Of a DNA stretch of 64,000 nucleotides, positions 22,745-34,800 are shown in pieces. The notes beneath the pieces are model-generated. The model did no database searches, was not told the origin of the DNA, and saw only the letters and a list, made by a program, of their open reading frames with translations. The translations under genes were made by a program, and so were the position numbers. Origin of the DNA: Molanna angustata (lineage: Eukaryota; Arthropoda; Insecta; Trichoptera; Molannidae); the NCBI GenBank assembly GCA_963576475.1, contig OY754980.1, positions 8,666,186 to 8,730,185 of the forward strand, in the 5' to 3' direction. Position 1 is the stretch's first letter; each line of letters opens with the position of its first letter.

Positions 22745-23508
22745 ATATTTTATTTTTATTTTATTTAATACAATACACGGCATAAGCCATTTACGTGTAA
22801 CATAGAATAACATTTTTTTTAAATTAACAACATTATATATTAAAAAGAAAAAAAAACAGAATTAACAAGAAACTACATTTAAAAATTAAACAATACTGGT
22901 CGAATATATAAAAAAATACAGAAACAACAATAAATTGCCAACACAAGTTTTTACACAGAGAAATAAACACATGCATTAATTATAATAACATATTGTGTAA
23001 TATTAAAAGGATAATTACAAAAAACAAAGAATAAAGAAAAGAAAGAAAACTGCAAGGTTAGCTATTGAATTTGAATTTTAGAAAGACCTATAAATAATTT
23101 TTTTGAATACCGGCAGGCTATCCCCGAAAATATCTGCATCAACACACAGCTCATTTCCCAGCCTATGCAATCTCGGTATTGGAGAGTTAAATATATAGTT
23201 AGTGGAAGCGGCTCCCTCATGGAAAAGCACAGCTTGTCTAGTCCGTCTATTCGGAACATGAAAGTTGATTGCACTTACAAGCTCAATGCAGTCCGTTGCT
23301 CCGTTCACTAACTTGTGCAAAAATGAGACGTCCAATAACCTACGTCGATCGGCCAACGAATGTAACTGAAAGCCACGCATCAATTCGGGATAATCAATAT
23401 TTTCTATGGAACGACCTAATTTATAATTTAAAAAGCGCAAGAACATGCGCTGCACTCGTTCAATCGCTATGAAGTGAATAGCATAATAAGGTGACCATAT
23501 CACTGTGT
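22745..23508 (-). pseudogene. LINE ORF2 C-terminus and 3' UTR (CR1/Jockey-like)
   Basis: On the minus strand an open frame of 141 codons (23078-23503) gives IWSPYYAIH, IERVQRMFLRFL, RRLLDVSFLHKLVNG and a Phe/Lys-rich end. This is the typical region C-terminal to the reverse transcriptase of CR1/Jockey-superfamily LINEs. RT itself is absent (5' truncation). The 3' UTR runs left to a T-rich end at 22745-22775, which would be the A-rich LINE tail in its own sense. The reading frame is still open, so the copy is not very old. Confidence 0.8.
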
Positions 23509-23756
23509 TGTACTAATTGTAATTGTTGTATATTGAATTATTTATATATTTCGGCACTCAATTCTTTATGGCATTCCGTTATCAATTATATTAAATTACT
23601 TAAAAAAAGTGAAAAATCTAAATTTTATTTTTTTTTGCGCATAAAAAAAAAGATCCATTCAGTAGATGCTCTTTGAACGAAACACGTCAGTGGTAAAAAA
23701 TTTTTTTTTTTACATATCTCAAGTAATTATAGAAAATAATTATTATTTTTTTCTCT
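23509..23756. other. AT-rich DNA, nothing recognised
   Basis: No gene or element was identified between the LINE fragment and the SINE fragment. Confidence 0.4.
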
Positions 23757-23905
23757 TCCCAGTGGAGACAGACTTTTCATCTGAGTTTTCAGTATGAATC
23801 TGTGAGACAAATCTCGAAATTGTGGCAATTTGTTATTGGGTGAATGCTAAATAGATATTTGATATTGTACCTGTTAGTTGCGTAACAAACAATACAATTT
23901 AATAC
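23757..23905 (+). mobile_element. SINE family A, 5'-truncated
   Basis: Starts just after the position of the tRNA B box (CCAGTGGAGACAGAC) and continues through TATGAATCTGTGAGAC, TGGCAATTTGTTATTGGGTG and GTACCTGTTAGTTGC. This is the same body as the full SINE at 41447, with several substitutions. Confidence 0.8.
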
Positions 23906-25088
23906 AATAATTGTATAATAGTCGATTTTTCTACAAAGTTTATTCGATAACTATCCATAATCAGTTTCTTTTAAAATGTATTTGAAATAAACTGGAAATT
24001 GACAAATGTTAAGATGTTCATTGTAAGGCAAAGTCGCTGAAGTCATGGAAAACATCCTAAAAACATTGACTTTTTTGTCTTCGTGGCTCTGTTTTGTATG
24101 TAGATTCAATTTTTTGTAGAGGTACAAATTTGAAAGACAATCTACATAGGTCGTTAATAATCAATTATTCTAGAAGCTGAAAGCTTACCTATATCAAAAC
24201 AAACCATCATAGTTATTCATCAGCCAGTCTTTCAGTCAGTCAGTGGAAAGAATATTCGAGAAGTATTGTTATTGAAAAATAAAAATATTTTCCAACAGAT
24301 ACAGTATTAATTAAGAATGAGAAAATCTGAAAATACGTGATTCTTAAATTATGAATGATTCATTATGGTACTTCTACTTTTTGTCTATTGAGATGTGATA
24401 TTTTATGTTATTTCTATGAACTATCTAAGAAACAAAATAAAGATGAAAATAAATACACGCTTTGTTATTGTTAACCCTGATTTTGGGTCAAATGAGAAAT
24501 TTGCATCTAGGCCTGATAAAGTAGGGTTGCCCTAAATTAATAAATCAATATCACATTTGATTTATTAAATAAATTTTGAACCTCTACATAATATATATTT
24601 TTCCTTACCTAAATTCATTTTCGGACACTTGATATAGTGCAAATGAAATAGTTATTTCAGAATAACCAGTGACTCAAATTTTTTTTTCTTTTATATCACT
24701 TCTCAGACAACTAACATTACTATGTTTAATATTAAGTAAACACGCACAAATGATAAATAGTAAAAGATAAAACAGGTTAAATTTAACGCACACTGTTGGT
24801 TTGGCCACATGAAATGAATGAGTTAAGAACGACTGGTGAAAAAAAATATGTAGGTATATGTGTATATTTAGTTTAGATATAAAAAAACAAGAAAAATATC
24901 CAATACCCATCATAAAAAAAAACAATTGAAACACACAATATGTTAAAGAGTTAATAAAGATGTTATGGGAGAAAAGGTGGTTCTCCCAAGAAATTAACTA
25001 AAAAAAAATTATAATTAATAAAAAAATAATTTAAAAACGAAACAAGAGAAATTTATGAAGGTACATACCCATTGATTTTGAAGTCGGT
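23906..25088. other. AT-rich DNA, no gene recognised
   Basis: Read on both strands. Only short chance frames, A/T runs and isolated words common elsewhere in the window were seen. No element ends were found. Confidence 0.4.
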
Positions 25089-25225
25089 TTGTTGTATGAG
25101 GATATCAGAAAAGAATGTAACCTTGAAAAATATATTTTGAGTAGAAAGAAGATAAATGAAGCAAAGCGTGTATTTCAAGATAGATGCGTCTGGCGATCAG
25201 TTCTCTCTGTGTACCGCAAAAATGG
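25089..25225 (+). pseudogene. LINE C-terminus with internal deletion
   Basis: Codes DIRKECNLEKYILSRKK, then jumps to NEAKRVFQDRCVWRSVLSVY. Both pieces match the better copy at 43444-43827 (DIRKECKIERDILSRMK and NEAKQVCQDRRVWRSVLSAY), which has about 70 further residues between them. It is therefore an internally deleted relic of the same LINE family. Confidence 0.75.
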
Positions 25226-25375
25226 ACACAGTTTTATGGAAAATGTATTTACTTATTTTTTAACATTTATGTTTTGGTTCAAAGTAAAACGTCTCTCTGT
25301 CCTCGGCATTTTTATTCAAAAATCTTCAGACTCCCTTCTTAATAAAATAACAACTTTAACAAGACGTATTCATTG

Positions 25376-25560
25376 AGGTGCCATGACAGGTGATGTCAGC
25401 CTTGCGGTGAATGCGAATCTTCGTCAGGGGGTGAAAGTGGAGGTTGACTTGGGAGGGTTGATGTGGCTGGTGGATTTTGAAAATGTGTCAGTTGTCAACC
25501 TCACGTAGGGCGGTGAATCTGACTGTATTGTCGTTGGTGGTTTGTCAATTTGATAAGAAG
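25376..25560. other. G/T-rich island of unknown nature
   Basis: A strongly strand-skewed, more GC-rich patch in AT-rich surroundings. On the plus strand an open frame runs from ATG at about 25382 to TAG at about 25508 (42 codons, with GDVSLAVNANLRQG and VEVDLGGLMWLVDF). I recognise no family. It may be a decayed coding exon, an element fragment or chance. Confidence 0.35.
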
Positions 25561-27733
25561 TATAAGAAAAACTACCTTGCTTTACGTGGGGTGTAAGTTT
25601 TTACAGAATTTCATATAAAAACGCCCAGTTTTTTTTTCTATCTCAAAGCTTTTTTTCCTTGTTAAGTTCACTAAGCTTTTTTTCCTTGTTAAGTTCATAC
25701 AAGATGGATGAAGATACTCAAATTTAATTTTATACGAACGTCCATTAGACTATAAGGATCAGTATATAAATGAAACTTAGGTATTAATCAAGCGAAGTGA
25801 TGAGCATATGCACGACCATGACTTATGTAAGACCGCAGTGGTCATGGTATTGCACTCCCGGTCTTTGTTTTGGATTTGAATTTATGGTCTTGTATACACG
25901 ATCGAGTCTTTATCTTGCATACTTAGTCTTGGTCTTAGTGTTGCTTAATATCAAGTCTTGCAACTTTTACTTCTGTTAAAATTTAGTATTTATAATGAAA
26001 TATGACAAAAATAGAGAAATTTCGATTGTACATACCTAGGTAGTTAATTACTAATTTTTTAATTGCATAAAAATTTTCGAAACCACAAGACTTTTACATT
26101 AAGTCTTGCAAAACTTGGTCCTAGTATTTTATTCGTATGTATGCGTACTTCTAACTTGTAAGTAAACAGATATTTGCGCGCAAAAAGAACCTACACTTTT
26201 TACCAATTTGTTCTTTTGTTGAACATTTATGCAAAAATTTAACTATATAATTCTACATTATCATCGCATTTTTTGAGCGTGACAATATATAGGGTATACA
26301 GGTACATGCACGCACATAATTCGTAATCTGAATCAATCATGTAATTGCGGGAGGCGTGAGACAAGCATCTGTTTTCTGAATTGCTATATTTTAATTTTTA
26401 ATTCTTTTGATTTACATTATTTTAATAGTTTTCTTTTTTGATTTGTATAATTTTCATTGTAAAATTATTAAATTATATAATGTGTTGTATAATTTGATTG
26501 TAATTACAAAGGCGCTCATAAACAAAAGACTTCATTGATTTCAGATTAATTTGATATGAAGTATAATCTGGTCCGTTTTTCATTGATTTTACTTGTTATT
26601 TTAACGATAAAGTAGGTAAATATGTTATTTTATATAGTCCGTATCAAATATCTAACAGATGGAAATAAAAAGCAAAATCTTTTAGTTTCCATATTACTAA
26701 ACGACTTATTTATGTACAAGAGCGAATAAAGCCGAGAGTGTACTGCTAGTTTTAAATGATTATCAATATTTGTTAGTATTATTATGAATGATTTCTATTT
26801 AATAAAATCTATTGTGATGTAACGCCCATTTGTCCATTCATAAATAAATATTAAAATTCAATTTCATAATAAATATTCAGTGAACACAGGTTGAATGCAC
26901 CATCTTCTTGAACAACTGTCAAAACATGACATTGTGGAATACATTTTTGAACAGCTGATTGTATGTCACAAAAATATGTACATACATAATTTATTTGTAT
27001 AATCATGACGACAGAATTGTATCATTGTTAACAAACTAATATCATAAAAAAATATATGCGCATACATTTTAAATGAATTATTTTCTTTGTACGTATTCCA
27101 GTGTGTAAAGTGATCATGTGATATATTCAATGATACGTTGGTATTTAGCCCCATATTATGCGCTTGATTTCCATTTATAAAATAAGAATTAATTTGTATA
27201 TAAATACTCTAAACGATGTTGTGTTGATATTTACAACTAAATTGGGACACGTCGTCTCTCGACTAATTTATTAAAAAAAAATATGAATTTCATTAGGAAA
27301 AGATATATTCATTTATAAATTATGGATATAATTCAAAAGACTCTAATTTATTGTTGTTTAACGTTAAGAAATGAGATGGATTGTTAAAAAATAAGGAAAA
27401 ATATCACTAAAAACACAGTTAAAATCGTTGAATTGTTTACAATACACGTAATTTTTTTTTTTTGTTTTTGATCACCAGAATTAAATCGTTCATACATAGG
27501 TACTACCCACTACCCATTTTGTTATGACCCTTAAAAGATAAATAAATTAAATTCTCCTTGCAGTCACTGATAACCCACATTTTAAGCACCGTATCATCCA
27601 TGTTTCACGATTTTCTTACTCCAAATCTTACTTAACGTGTTCGGACATTAGGCCTCTCCACTCCAATATGTTGCAGCAGAAATATCCACGTCATTTGCCA
27701 CAAACAAGTCTTCCTCGTTACATCCCTGTACCA
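25561..27733. other. AT-rich DNA, no gene recognised
   Basis: A 27-bp word ending in CTTTTTTTCCTTGTTAAGTT is tandemly doubled near 25640-25695. Otherwise only low-complexity AT-rich sequence and short frames. The last 200 bp before the Helitron are less AT-rich but were not recognised. Confidence 0.4.
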
Positions 27734-28199
27734 TCTTTATATATATAATTCTTCTGTACGTGTGTATGTCACTGAACTCCTCCTAAACGGCTGAACGGAT
27801 TTTGATAAAAAAAATTTGTGTGTGTTTGAGTGAGTTCCTGAATGGTTTAGATTCACAAATTAGAATTTTAAACATTAATATAATAAAAGGAAAATAAAAA
27901 ATATGATTTTTTACAACTATAAATTATAATAGGTGGCGCTAATGTCGTATTAGCAATTTATAGTTTTTTTTTTATCTAACAACAATAAGAAATCTGACCA
28001 TATATTATGCTGTATTGCAATTATATACGAAATGACAGTCAATCTAACCTCAAAGTGTTTAGCGGCTCATCGAACAAGAAAATGTAAGTTTGCTCAGCGA
28101 ATAATAACATCCATATGATTCAAATATATGTAACATATATTTTTTGTTTCACAAATAGTGAAACAAAATGGTCAAGACAGTGTCTGTCGGGTCCGCTAG
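27734..28199 (+). mobile_element. Non-autonomous Helitron, 466 bp
   Basis: Starts TCTTTATATATA after an A and ends CTAG before a T, the classic A|T insertion of Helitrons. A short hairpin (GACAG-TGT-CTGTC) sits about 10 bp upstream of CTAG. The 5' part carries CTCCTAAACGGCTGAACGG, a stretch I associate with insect Helitrons. No Rep/helicase coding. Confidence 0.8.
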
Positions 28200-28235
28200 T
28201 ATATGTATATTATTTTACTGCAATATTATGTTTTT

Positions 28236-28512
28236 CATTCATACCATCACGGCATATCGCACAATGTTGGGTAAACAACGTAAGGGTGTGCATAACCTTA
28301 TAAGGGGGACACAAGACATGCGTGCATATCCACACACCAGTCTGGTCTCCCCATAAAAGGCACAACATTCAGAAGAGGTGAAGAACCTCATTGTTGAACA
28401 ATGTGAGATGTTATTGTTGCCTTTTGTATTTTCGATTACCCGGTTTTCATGGGATACTCGAAAACAATAACAGAAAGGAGTGGAAGCACTATTATTAGCC
28501 GGTGCTGGTGCA
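28236..28512 (-). repeat. Dispersed repeat D, minus-strand copy
   Basis: Its reverse complement matches 51400-51910: GTTTTCGAGT, GGGTAATCGAAAATAC, GGCAACAATAACATCTCAC, CAATGAGGTT and ATATGCCGTGATGGTATGAA occur in the same order. A third copy lies at 61395-61565. No ORF and no clear termini; possibly a SINE or LINE 3' region. This copy lacks the palindrome found in the 51-kb copy. Confidence 0.75.
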
Positions 28513-28789
28513 ATTTATTATCAAATTAAAATATTCATTCATTAAATAATATTTTAAAAATAATAATATAAATTGAAGTTAACACACCTCATACAATATA
28601 CTAAAAATATTTGTATTTTTTTAAAAAATCAACATTATGTAAGTCATTTTATTGGTGCATTTATTTATTCAATACATTGAGATCCGTTTTCTTCCTTAAA
28701 AACACCAAGATTTTGGAAGTTCGGATATTACGTCGTCTAAATCACTTAGTAATTTCAAGAAAAAACTAAAGTAGGAATACATATCCCTA

Positions 28790-29030
28790 AACACCTAATC
28801 TCGATTTCACCTTTTTGTCCTTTCCCAATCCATTTTTTTCCAATGAAGTATTTTTACTTTTATATTTGTGTTATTTTTTTTTTCTTTTCTTTTTTGTGTT
28901 TTTCCTATATTGAATATATTGTGTGATCTTGATTTGTAATCTGGTTGGTTGGAAAAAAAATCCTATTGGCAATCAGCTCGTTAGTGTGGAAAATGTATTT
29001 GAAAATAAATAAATTAATGAATTATAAATT
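28790..29030 (+). pseudogene. Probable LINE 3' end
   Basis: TGGTTGGTTGGAAAAAAAAT and TTGGCAATCAGC followed by an AAATAAATAAATT tail resemble the 3' ends of the LINE copies at 52555 (plus) and 55418 (minus). No coding part can be read. Confidence 0.4.
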
Positions 29031-29684
29031 GATCTAATCTAAGATATTTTTATGTTCCTGGATCATTTTAAATTGGATGTCTGTTCCTGATTCTGTACAT
29101 TTTTTTTACCATAAAATACTATTCATTTTAACATTATGTAGTAGTACATAAATATATAAACAAGAAAAAAAGATCAAATGGCAGAAGACCAAAGATGGAA
29201 GCGAAAGGTACAGAAATTTTTACATACATACATATTCTGAATGGAAAATAATCAGGTTTAAAAATCGGAGCGCGAATATCAAATCAGGAGACCGCAGCCC
29301 TTGCATTATGCATTGGGGTACAGCTGAGATGCGGGGGAACAGGTTTCTATGGATACAGGGCTGATAAATCGGTGGCCCGGAACACGCAATCTAAAATCAA
29401 CGGACTTTTTTCATTATATTTCTTAAATAAAAAAAATAGTTGATAGAGTCAATAATTAAACTATTTTTGTGTAATTGAATTGTAAACTTTTCAAATTAAT
29501 TGTTTCGTCATTATGATTGCATTCAATTTTAAACTAAACTCCAAAACAAAATGATGAGGATATTAAAAAATAGTGCTGACCAATTGTAAAATCTTAACTT
29601 ATCATTATTGTTAAAACATATATGCTGTTTTGTGTATTCCTTGTAATCTATGTGTAATCGTCTATTGTTAAAGGAAGTTTTTTA
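29031..29684. other. AT-rich DNA with one GC-rich patch
   Basis: No gene found. The patch at about 29268-29400 (GGAGACCGCAGCCC to CGGTGGCCCGGAACACG) stands out by base composition, but no frame in it is recognisable. Confidence 0.4.
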
Positions 29685-29945
29685 CATGACATAATTCCTC
29701 ATGAGGTATCATGTAGATATTGTAGAGAGTGTACACTATGAGTTCCTTGACAATATTTTTATGTGAATGGTGTATTGTGAAAAATGTTGCCTTCAAAGGG
29801 GAAAATTTAAAAAAAAAAATTTAGGAATCTAATATAAATGGTGGTATCTACTTCATAAATATGCATATAGGGATTGTCAACCTTTCAACTTTAGAAGTTA
29901 GTGTTGACTATAAACCATTCGATTTAATTTATTTTGTCTAAAATA
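29685..29945 (+). repeat. Dispersed relic of the satellite spacer
   Basis: GGTATCATGTAGA, then GTACACTATGAGTT and GTGAATGGTGTATT, repeat the spacer order seen at 1361-1430 (GGTATCATGTAGAGAATGCACACTATGAGTTT). About 120 bp on, AGTTAGTGTTGAC and ACCATTCGATTTAATTTA echo the array-edge sequence at 22305. The copy is well diverged and outside the array. Confidence 0.6.
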
Positions 29946-29987
29946 GGTAATATTATGAACAAAATAATCTTTGTTTATATAACTATT

Positions 29988-30037
29988 GGTGTACCCCAAA
30001 GACCTTATAATAATGTATATAAGGTCTTTGGTGTACC
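29988..30037. repeat. Short near-perfect hairpin
   Basis: GGTGTACCCCAAAGACCTTA and its near-complement TATAAGGTCTTTGGTGTACC are separated by a few bases. No flanking duplication was identified, so it may be a small foldback remnant. Confidence 0.55.
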
Positions 30038-30119
30038 TACCCACATACAGACTGTGCCTTGTCGGATTTTTGTGTGCACGGTTGCTTTATTATGTTTAAC
30101 ATGTTTATGTATATTTTAA

Positions 30120-30310
30120 ATATTCTTTTAAATATTAATAATAAATAAATATTAATAAATTAATAATTTAATAAATAAATAAATAAACAAACAAATAAAT
30201 TAAAGTAAGAGATCAATAAACAAATAAATAAATAACTACATAAATTAGTTAATAGATAAAAAATAAATAAATATATTAATTAATAATAAATTAACAAATA
30301 AAATTTAAAT
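30120..30310. repeat. AT-only low-complexity tract (AATA-type)
   Basis: Irregular AATA/AATT repeats with occasional AAAC units. No element could be assigned. Confidence 0.7.
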
Positions 30311-31204
30311 CAATTTAAAATTTAAAATAATTCATGAAGTTCTTACTAACGTTGAAATTTCATTGGAATATAGTGAAGTATGTTTTTATTATCCTTTTAT
30401 ACAGAATGCATAGGTCTTTAAAATATGAATCATTTAATTGTATTTAGGTACTGACAATGCAAATGAATGAGATTTTTCGTATTTATTTTTCTCAGACGAC
30501 TTGTTAAAAATCCTGAAACTATAATAAATTTATGTATTAAAAATTCAATGAAGTGATTTGAAAACCCCTGAATCCTTTTTACATATTACATATGAATTTG
30601 GTAATCAGAAATGTTGGTTTATTTTGAAAACGCAAATGCAAATTGTAATATTTTCTCAACAAGAGACCCGTCTTATATTTTTGACATCTGAAAAGATTCT
30701 TAAATGAGCTCCGTACTATGATCATCTGTTGAATTATAAGACCACGGTCAATCAACTTTAATACCCGTATTCAGAGAAAAATATGAGTATTAAGGAAACC
30801 TTATTGGGCCTCCAAGGTACCTTAAAGGTAAGTGTCGCCCTTAGGGAGCCCTTGAGTAAAGTGTACACCTCAAGGAAAGCATGGATACTGATGACGTTTG
30901 CGTCATACAAAGATAATCTTTGGTTTATAAATCCAACATGAACTTAGAAGAATATGCAGAATAAATTGTGGTCTATAATTGGCTCTATTTATATATAATT
31001 GTTTATATAAAAAATGTAAATAGCTGTTGACTGTTTATAAAATAATATAAAAAAAAATATAATATCAAAAGAAACATAAAAAAATCTGACCCTTTATAAC
31101 TCGTGTGTAAAAGAGACATTTCAAATAAAAAAAGAAATAAAAAATTGTATCTACAGAATTATGTATTGCTATTTAAAATGTAGTGAATATAATTTACGAA
31201 CCAT
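30311..31204. other. AT-rich DNA, no gene recognised
   Basis: A less AT-rich patch at about 30775-30900 (GCCTCCAAGGTACC, GTGTCGCCCTTAGGGAGCCC) may be an element remnant. It shows no clear termini or frame. Confidence 0.35.
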
Positions 31205-31386
31205 GGGGGCAAGTCTGGTTCGACCGGCGAAATCAAAACCCTAGTGATTACCCATATCATGGATATAATTATTGTATGGAGTTCTATGACATCTCAAGAT
31301 ATTATAGAACTCCACATAATAATTATGTCCATGATATGGGTAATCGTGAGGGGTTTGATTTCGCCGATTGAACCAGACTTGCCCCC
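31205..31386. mobile_element. Foldback MITE, family GGGGGCAAGTCTGG, copy 1
   Basis: Long inverted repeat: GGGGCAAGTCTGGTTCGACC at the left and its near-complement ending AACCAGACTTGCCCC at the right. The arms are about 80 bp (GATTACCCATATCATGGATA versus TCCATGATATGGGTAATC) and the loop is short. The right end runs into a C12 tract, so the exact end and target duplication cannot be fixed. A second copy is at 37010. Confidence 0.8.
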
Positions 31387-32559
31387 CCCCCCCAGGAAAT
31401 ATTTGTTAAGTCTATTTCGTTTTATTGTTCTTTTGAAATTATTAAATTCAGTAACCAGTCTCAATTTTGTTTCAAGTTATATACACCTTAGTGCACAATT
31501 GCAGGTATATTGCCTGATTGCAATTTGCAAACCAACAGAATTCATTTGTTGAAATAATGGAGAGTAGGTACATAATAGGGAGAGATGTCGAAAAAAGAAG
31601 ACAAAGATTGGATAAGGAGGTAGAATTAATAGGCTATGGGATGTGGTTCTAAAATAATGTTTACCTAACATTGTGGATGAACATAAGAAGGTCATAGATC
31701 AATATGCTATTGACATAATATGACATAAGCAAAATAAGAATGTACACCAAGATAGATCTTATACGTTCAAATATGTACCTAAGTTTAAATGATTTATTTG
31801 ATATTTGTCTCATTGTCATATTGAAAACAAACACAATTTATTTTAAGTTTTTTTTTTTAAGAATAACGAAGATTTCGATCTGTTCTCCATTTCAGAGAGG
31901 ACAACATTCATATTAACATTCATGTACACAAGTTCAATGATCTCAAATACAGTGACAGCTACCAAAAAGATTGACATACGATTGATGGTGGTATGTTAAG
32001 AAGGTGCGCAGCTAGGAATACGAACATGGTAGGTACACATTTTTACAAAACTGTACAAACAAACATAATATTATATAATGTACATTAGGCTTGGCCGTCC
32101 TTGTATGATTTTTTTTGACATACATAACTCAGCGAAAGGGGTCTCAAAAGTTGCGCATAAATATTGCGCATAACCGTCAGCATTGTAACTGCATTTTTAA
32201 TTATCCGTTTCAATAGTACTTTTGGCCCTCTACTGATACTTGAAACTGGGACTAATGCGATGTTTTTAGAAAATATAAATTAATTTGAATGTTTGAAATT
32301 TCTTAATTTTTCAGAACTAAATAATATTCGTTTTATTGAGGGTAGAGAATTTTATTATTAACAACATACATCCGATATAATTAATTTATCTATTTATTCC
32401 ATATCACACAAAAAATAACGAAAAAAAATGTTTGGTATTGAAATGAAACGTAGTGGGTTTGTTCAGCGCGCACATGAGAAGGTTTATGGATTAAAATTTA
32501 TTTATTTATTTAATATCTCACATAAGAATTAACAAAAAATATCTTATTTGGGATTGACC
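31387..32559. other. No gene recognised
   Basis: Only short chance frames. A slightly GC-richer patch lies near 32090-32230. No element ends were identified. Confidence 0.35.
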
Positions 32560-32622
32560 ATTTTTTTATATTTGGAGGTAAATAATTAAACAGGCAGGAC
32601 AGCGTCTGCCGGGTTTTACTAG
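32560..32622 (+). mobile_element. Helitron 3' end
   Basis: A hairpin with arms GGCAG and CTGCC (in CAGGCAGGACAGCGTCTGCC) is followed by GGGTTTTA and CTAG|T. This matches the end of the Helitron at 28199 (GTCTGTCGGGTCCGCTAGT). I could not find a matching 5' end, so the copy may be truncated or strongly diverged. Confidence 0.65.
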
Positions 32623-33186
32623 TAATATTATATATTGATATTTCAAAAGTTCTTGATTAATCATTATTAAAAGTATGATTTAAAACGAAAAACCATTGTA
32701 AAACGAAATTATTAAAATTGATCAAATAAGTCACATTTAGTTTATTTTTCGGACTTGAGATTCTTACCACATTTTGATTTTTTTAAAATATAAATACGAA
32801 TACAACTATATTAAAGAATGGTTTATTAGTCGTATATAGTTTAAATCGTTACCTTTTCTTCATCCATCGTCCTTTGAGAGTCCAGTTAGATATAGATTTG
32901 GAATTCTTGGTATTTTCAATGATCCAAATTCTCTCTAAGATGATTTCGACGATAGATCCCGGACCTCTGATGAAATGTTCCAATCAAAATTCCATTTGTA
33001 TGGCATTTGAGAACATAGGATGGATAATTTATTTAAACAATGCTTGTCATGGGATAAACTCGATCCATCTATTAGGACACCATAAGTAAAACCATATACG
33101 AGTAAGTTGACCTGATTCGGTAATTATTGGAAGGGAAATAAATTCTCTTGAACAAATCAATCGATAGTTGGATAAGGGAACTCAGC
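32623..33186. other. No gene recognised
   Basis: AT-rich, with one 71-codon chance frame. Nothing supported. Confidence 0.35.
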
Positions 33187-33303
33187 GTGGATCTGTGTGA
33201 CGATAGTATCAGAAGTTTCCAGAATGTGGTAACTTGTTATTGAGTGTGTGTTAAATAAATATTTGTCATAGTAGGTACTTGTTTATTGCCTGCGAATCTA
33301 TAC
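33187..33303 (+). mobile_element. SINE family A, body fragment
   Basis: TGGATCTGTGTGACGATAG, GTTTCCAGAATGTGGTAAC and TTGTTATTGAGTGTG follow the order of the SINE body at 41545-41650. The tRNA head is missing. Confidence 0.7.
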
Positions 33304-33723
33304 AAATGAAAAAATATTATTGGTGAACGTTGTGTAAGCATGCTTAAGTGATCACGTTAGTGCCTGATTTACCGAAATATATTATTTTCAAATTTCGTCT
33401 CTATTGAAATATAAATTTTGTCAAAAAAAATATAGGTACCTACACTTTTTTGCAACCTACGCAAGTATCAAGTAGGTAGGCATTACTAAAATTCAATAAT
33501 TTGTTCATATTTAAATGTAAAAAAACAACATCATTTATTTCATTAAATTTAATTAAAAACCACCATCATATCCAAGTTGTTTTTTAAGGTTTGTTCTTCT
33601 GTCTTCCAAAACAGTATTCTAGAAGGATAGAAAACTGCATATGTATATGAATCGACATTAGCGTAAGGCATTCATAATATGAAATAGCTTTAGTTATTTT
33701 GTTAACAAATTCTCATAGTCATG
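33304..33723. other. No gene; possible MITE arm fragment
   Basis: GTCTCTATTGAAATATAAATT and TTGTCA near 33399-33425 resemble the right arm of the inverted repeat at 36666-36938. The rest is AT-rich and unassigned. Confidence 0.35.
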
Positions 33724-34015
33724 TTATTTATTAATTAATTAATTAATTAATTAATTCATTCATTCATTCATTCATTCATTCATTCATTCATTCATTCATT
33801 CATTCATTCATTCATTCATTCATTCATTCATTCATTAATTAATTAATTAATTAATTAATTAATTAATTCATTCATTCATTCATTCATTCATTCATTCATT
33901 CATTCATTCATTCATTCATTCATTCATTCATTCATTCATTCATTCATTCATTCATTCATTCATTCATTCATTTATTCATTCATTCATTCACTCATTCATT
34001 CATTCATTCATTAAT

Positions 34016-34085
<70 letters not shown>

Positions 34086-34086
34086 T
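33724..34086. repeat. Tetranucleotide array with switching motif
   Basis: About 360 bp of 4-bp units that change in blocks: TTAA, then TTCA, then TTAA, then a long TTCA run with a few variants, then TTTA. It directly adjoins likely LINE 3' UTR sequence at 34087, so on the minus strand it would be an expanded (TAAA)n LINE tail. Confidence 0.85.
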
Positions 34087-34420
34087 GTAAACGCCCTAAA
34101 TGGGCTTTTACATACACAATAACAAAAGTATTAAACATATGTTCATGAACCACGAAGCAAAATACATACACACATAAATACGTATAAATAACAACAAACA
34201 AAAAATATCAAGAAAAAAAATGTATAAATTTACAAAACATATAGGTTGTGACGTACAATAAAAATAAAATTAAAGAAATAAAACAAGCAAAGGATTAAGC
34301 AAAAACAAAAAATAAAAAAAATAAATAGAAAAAAGAAGTTATCTTAATATTTAACTATATCAATACATTGTAAACAGATGTACCATTTTAAGTAATTGGG
34401 GTGCTGGTGGAATGATGAAT
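34087..34420 (-). pseudogene. Probable LINE 3' end
   Basis: Read on the minus strand, a weak frame near 34370-34420 (HSSFHQHPNYLKWYICLQ) precedes an A-rich 3' region that ends in the tetranucleotide tail. The assignment rests on context, with little coding left. Confidence 0.4.
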
Positions 34421-34429
34421 GGAATCCAT

Positions 34430-34735
34430 CTTCAACAAAATGTAAAAACTGCTCTGTAATTGAGATCTAAAGCTAAGTGCAAGATAGAGAGCTGTTAAAG
34501 CAAATGTGTGATGTCAGTACTGTAGTATGGAGTGGAAGGTTGAACTCTCAAAATCTCAACTATAAATAAAATTGAAGCATTTGAAATGTGGCTTACACAA
34601 GGTTGACATAATCTCCAATGAAAGAGTTCAAATTGTTAAAAGGCACATCACTGTTATAAAGTTGTATTGAAGAATTATGGAGTTTATAATGACATATTGA
34701 AAATGCTGAATATTTTCGATACAAAATTTGAATAC
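34430..34735 (+). pseudogene. Decayed LINE, region after RT
   Basis: Broken plus-strand frames still show YGVEG, TLKISTINKIEAFEMWL and further on VVLKNYGVYNDILKML. The motif YGxExWTL...IEAFEMW follows the reverse transcriptase in RTE-like LINEs; the better preserved copy at 58784-60318 has YGVESWTL and DAFEM. Several stops and indels. Confidence 0.65.
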
Positions 34736-34739
34736 ATTG

Positions 34740-34800
34740 AGGAGTATCTTGGTGGAGTAAAGCTTAGCGTTGGTCACAACCCATTCTTATTTTCATACAG
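34740..34800 (+). repeat. Relic shared with the satellite array edge
   Basis: TTGGTGGAGTAAAGCTTAGCG and GTTGGTCACAACCCATTC match the array edge at 22290-22340 (TGTGGAGAGTTTAGTGTTGG, CCACAACCCACTCG). Confidence 0.55.
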
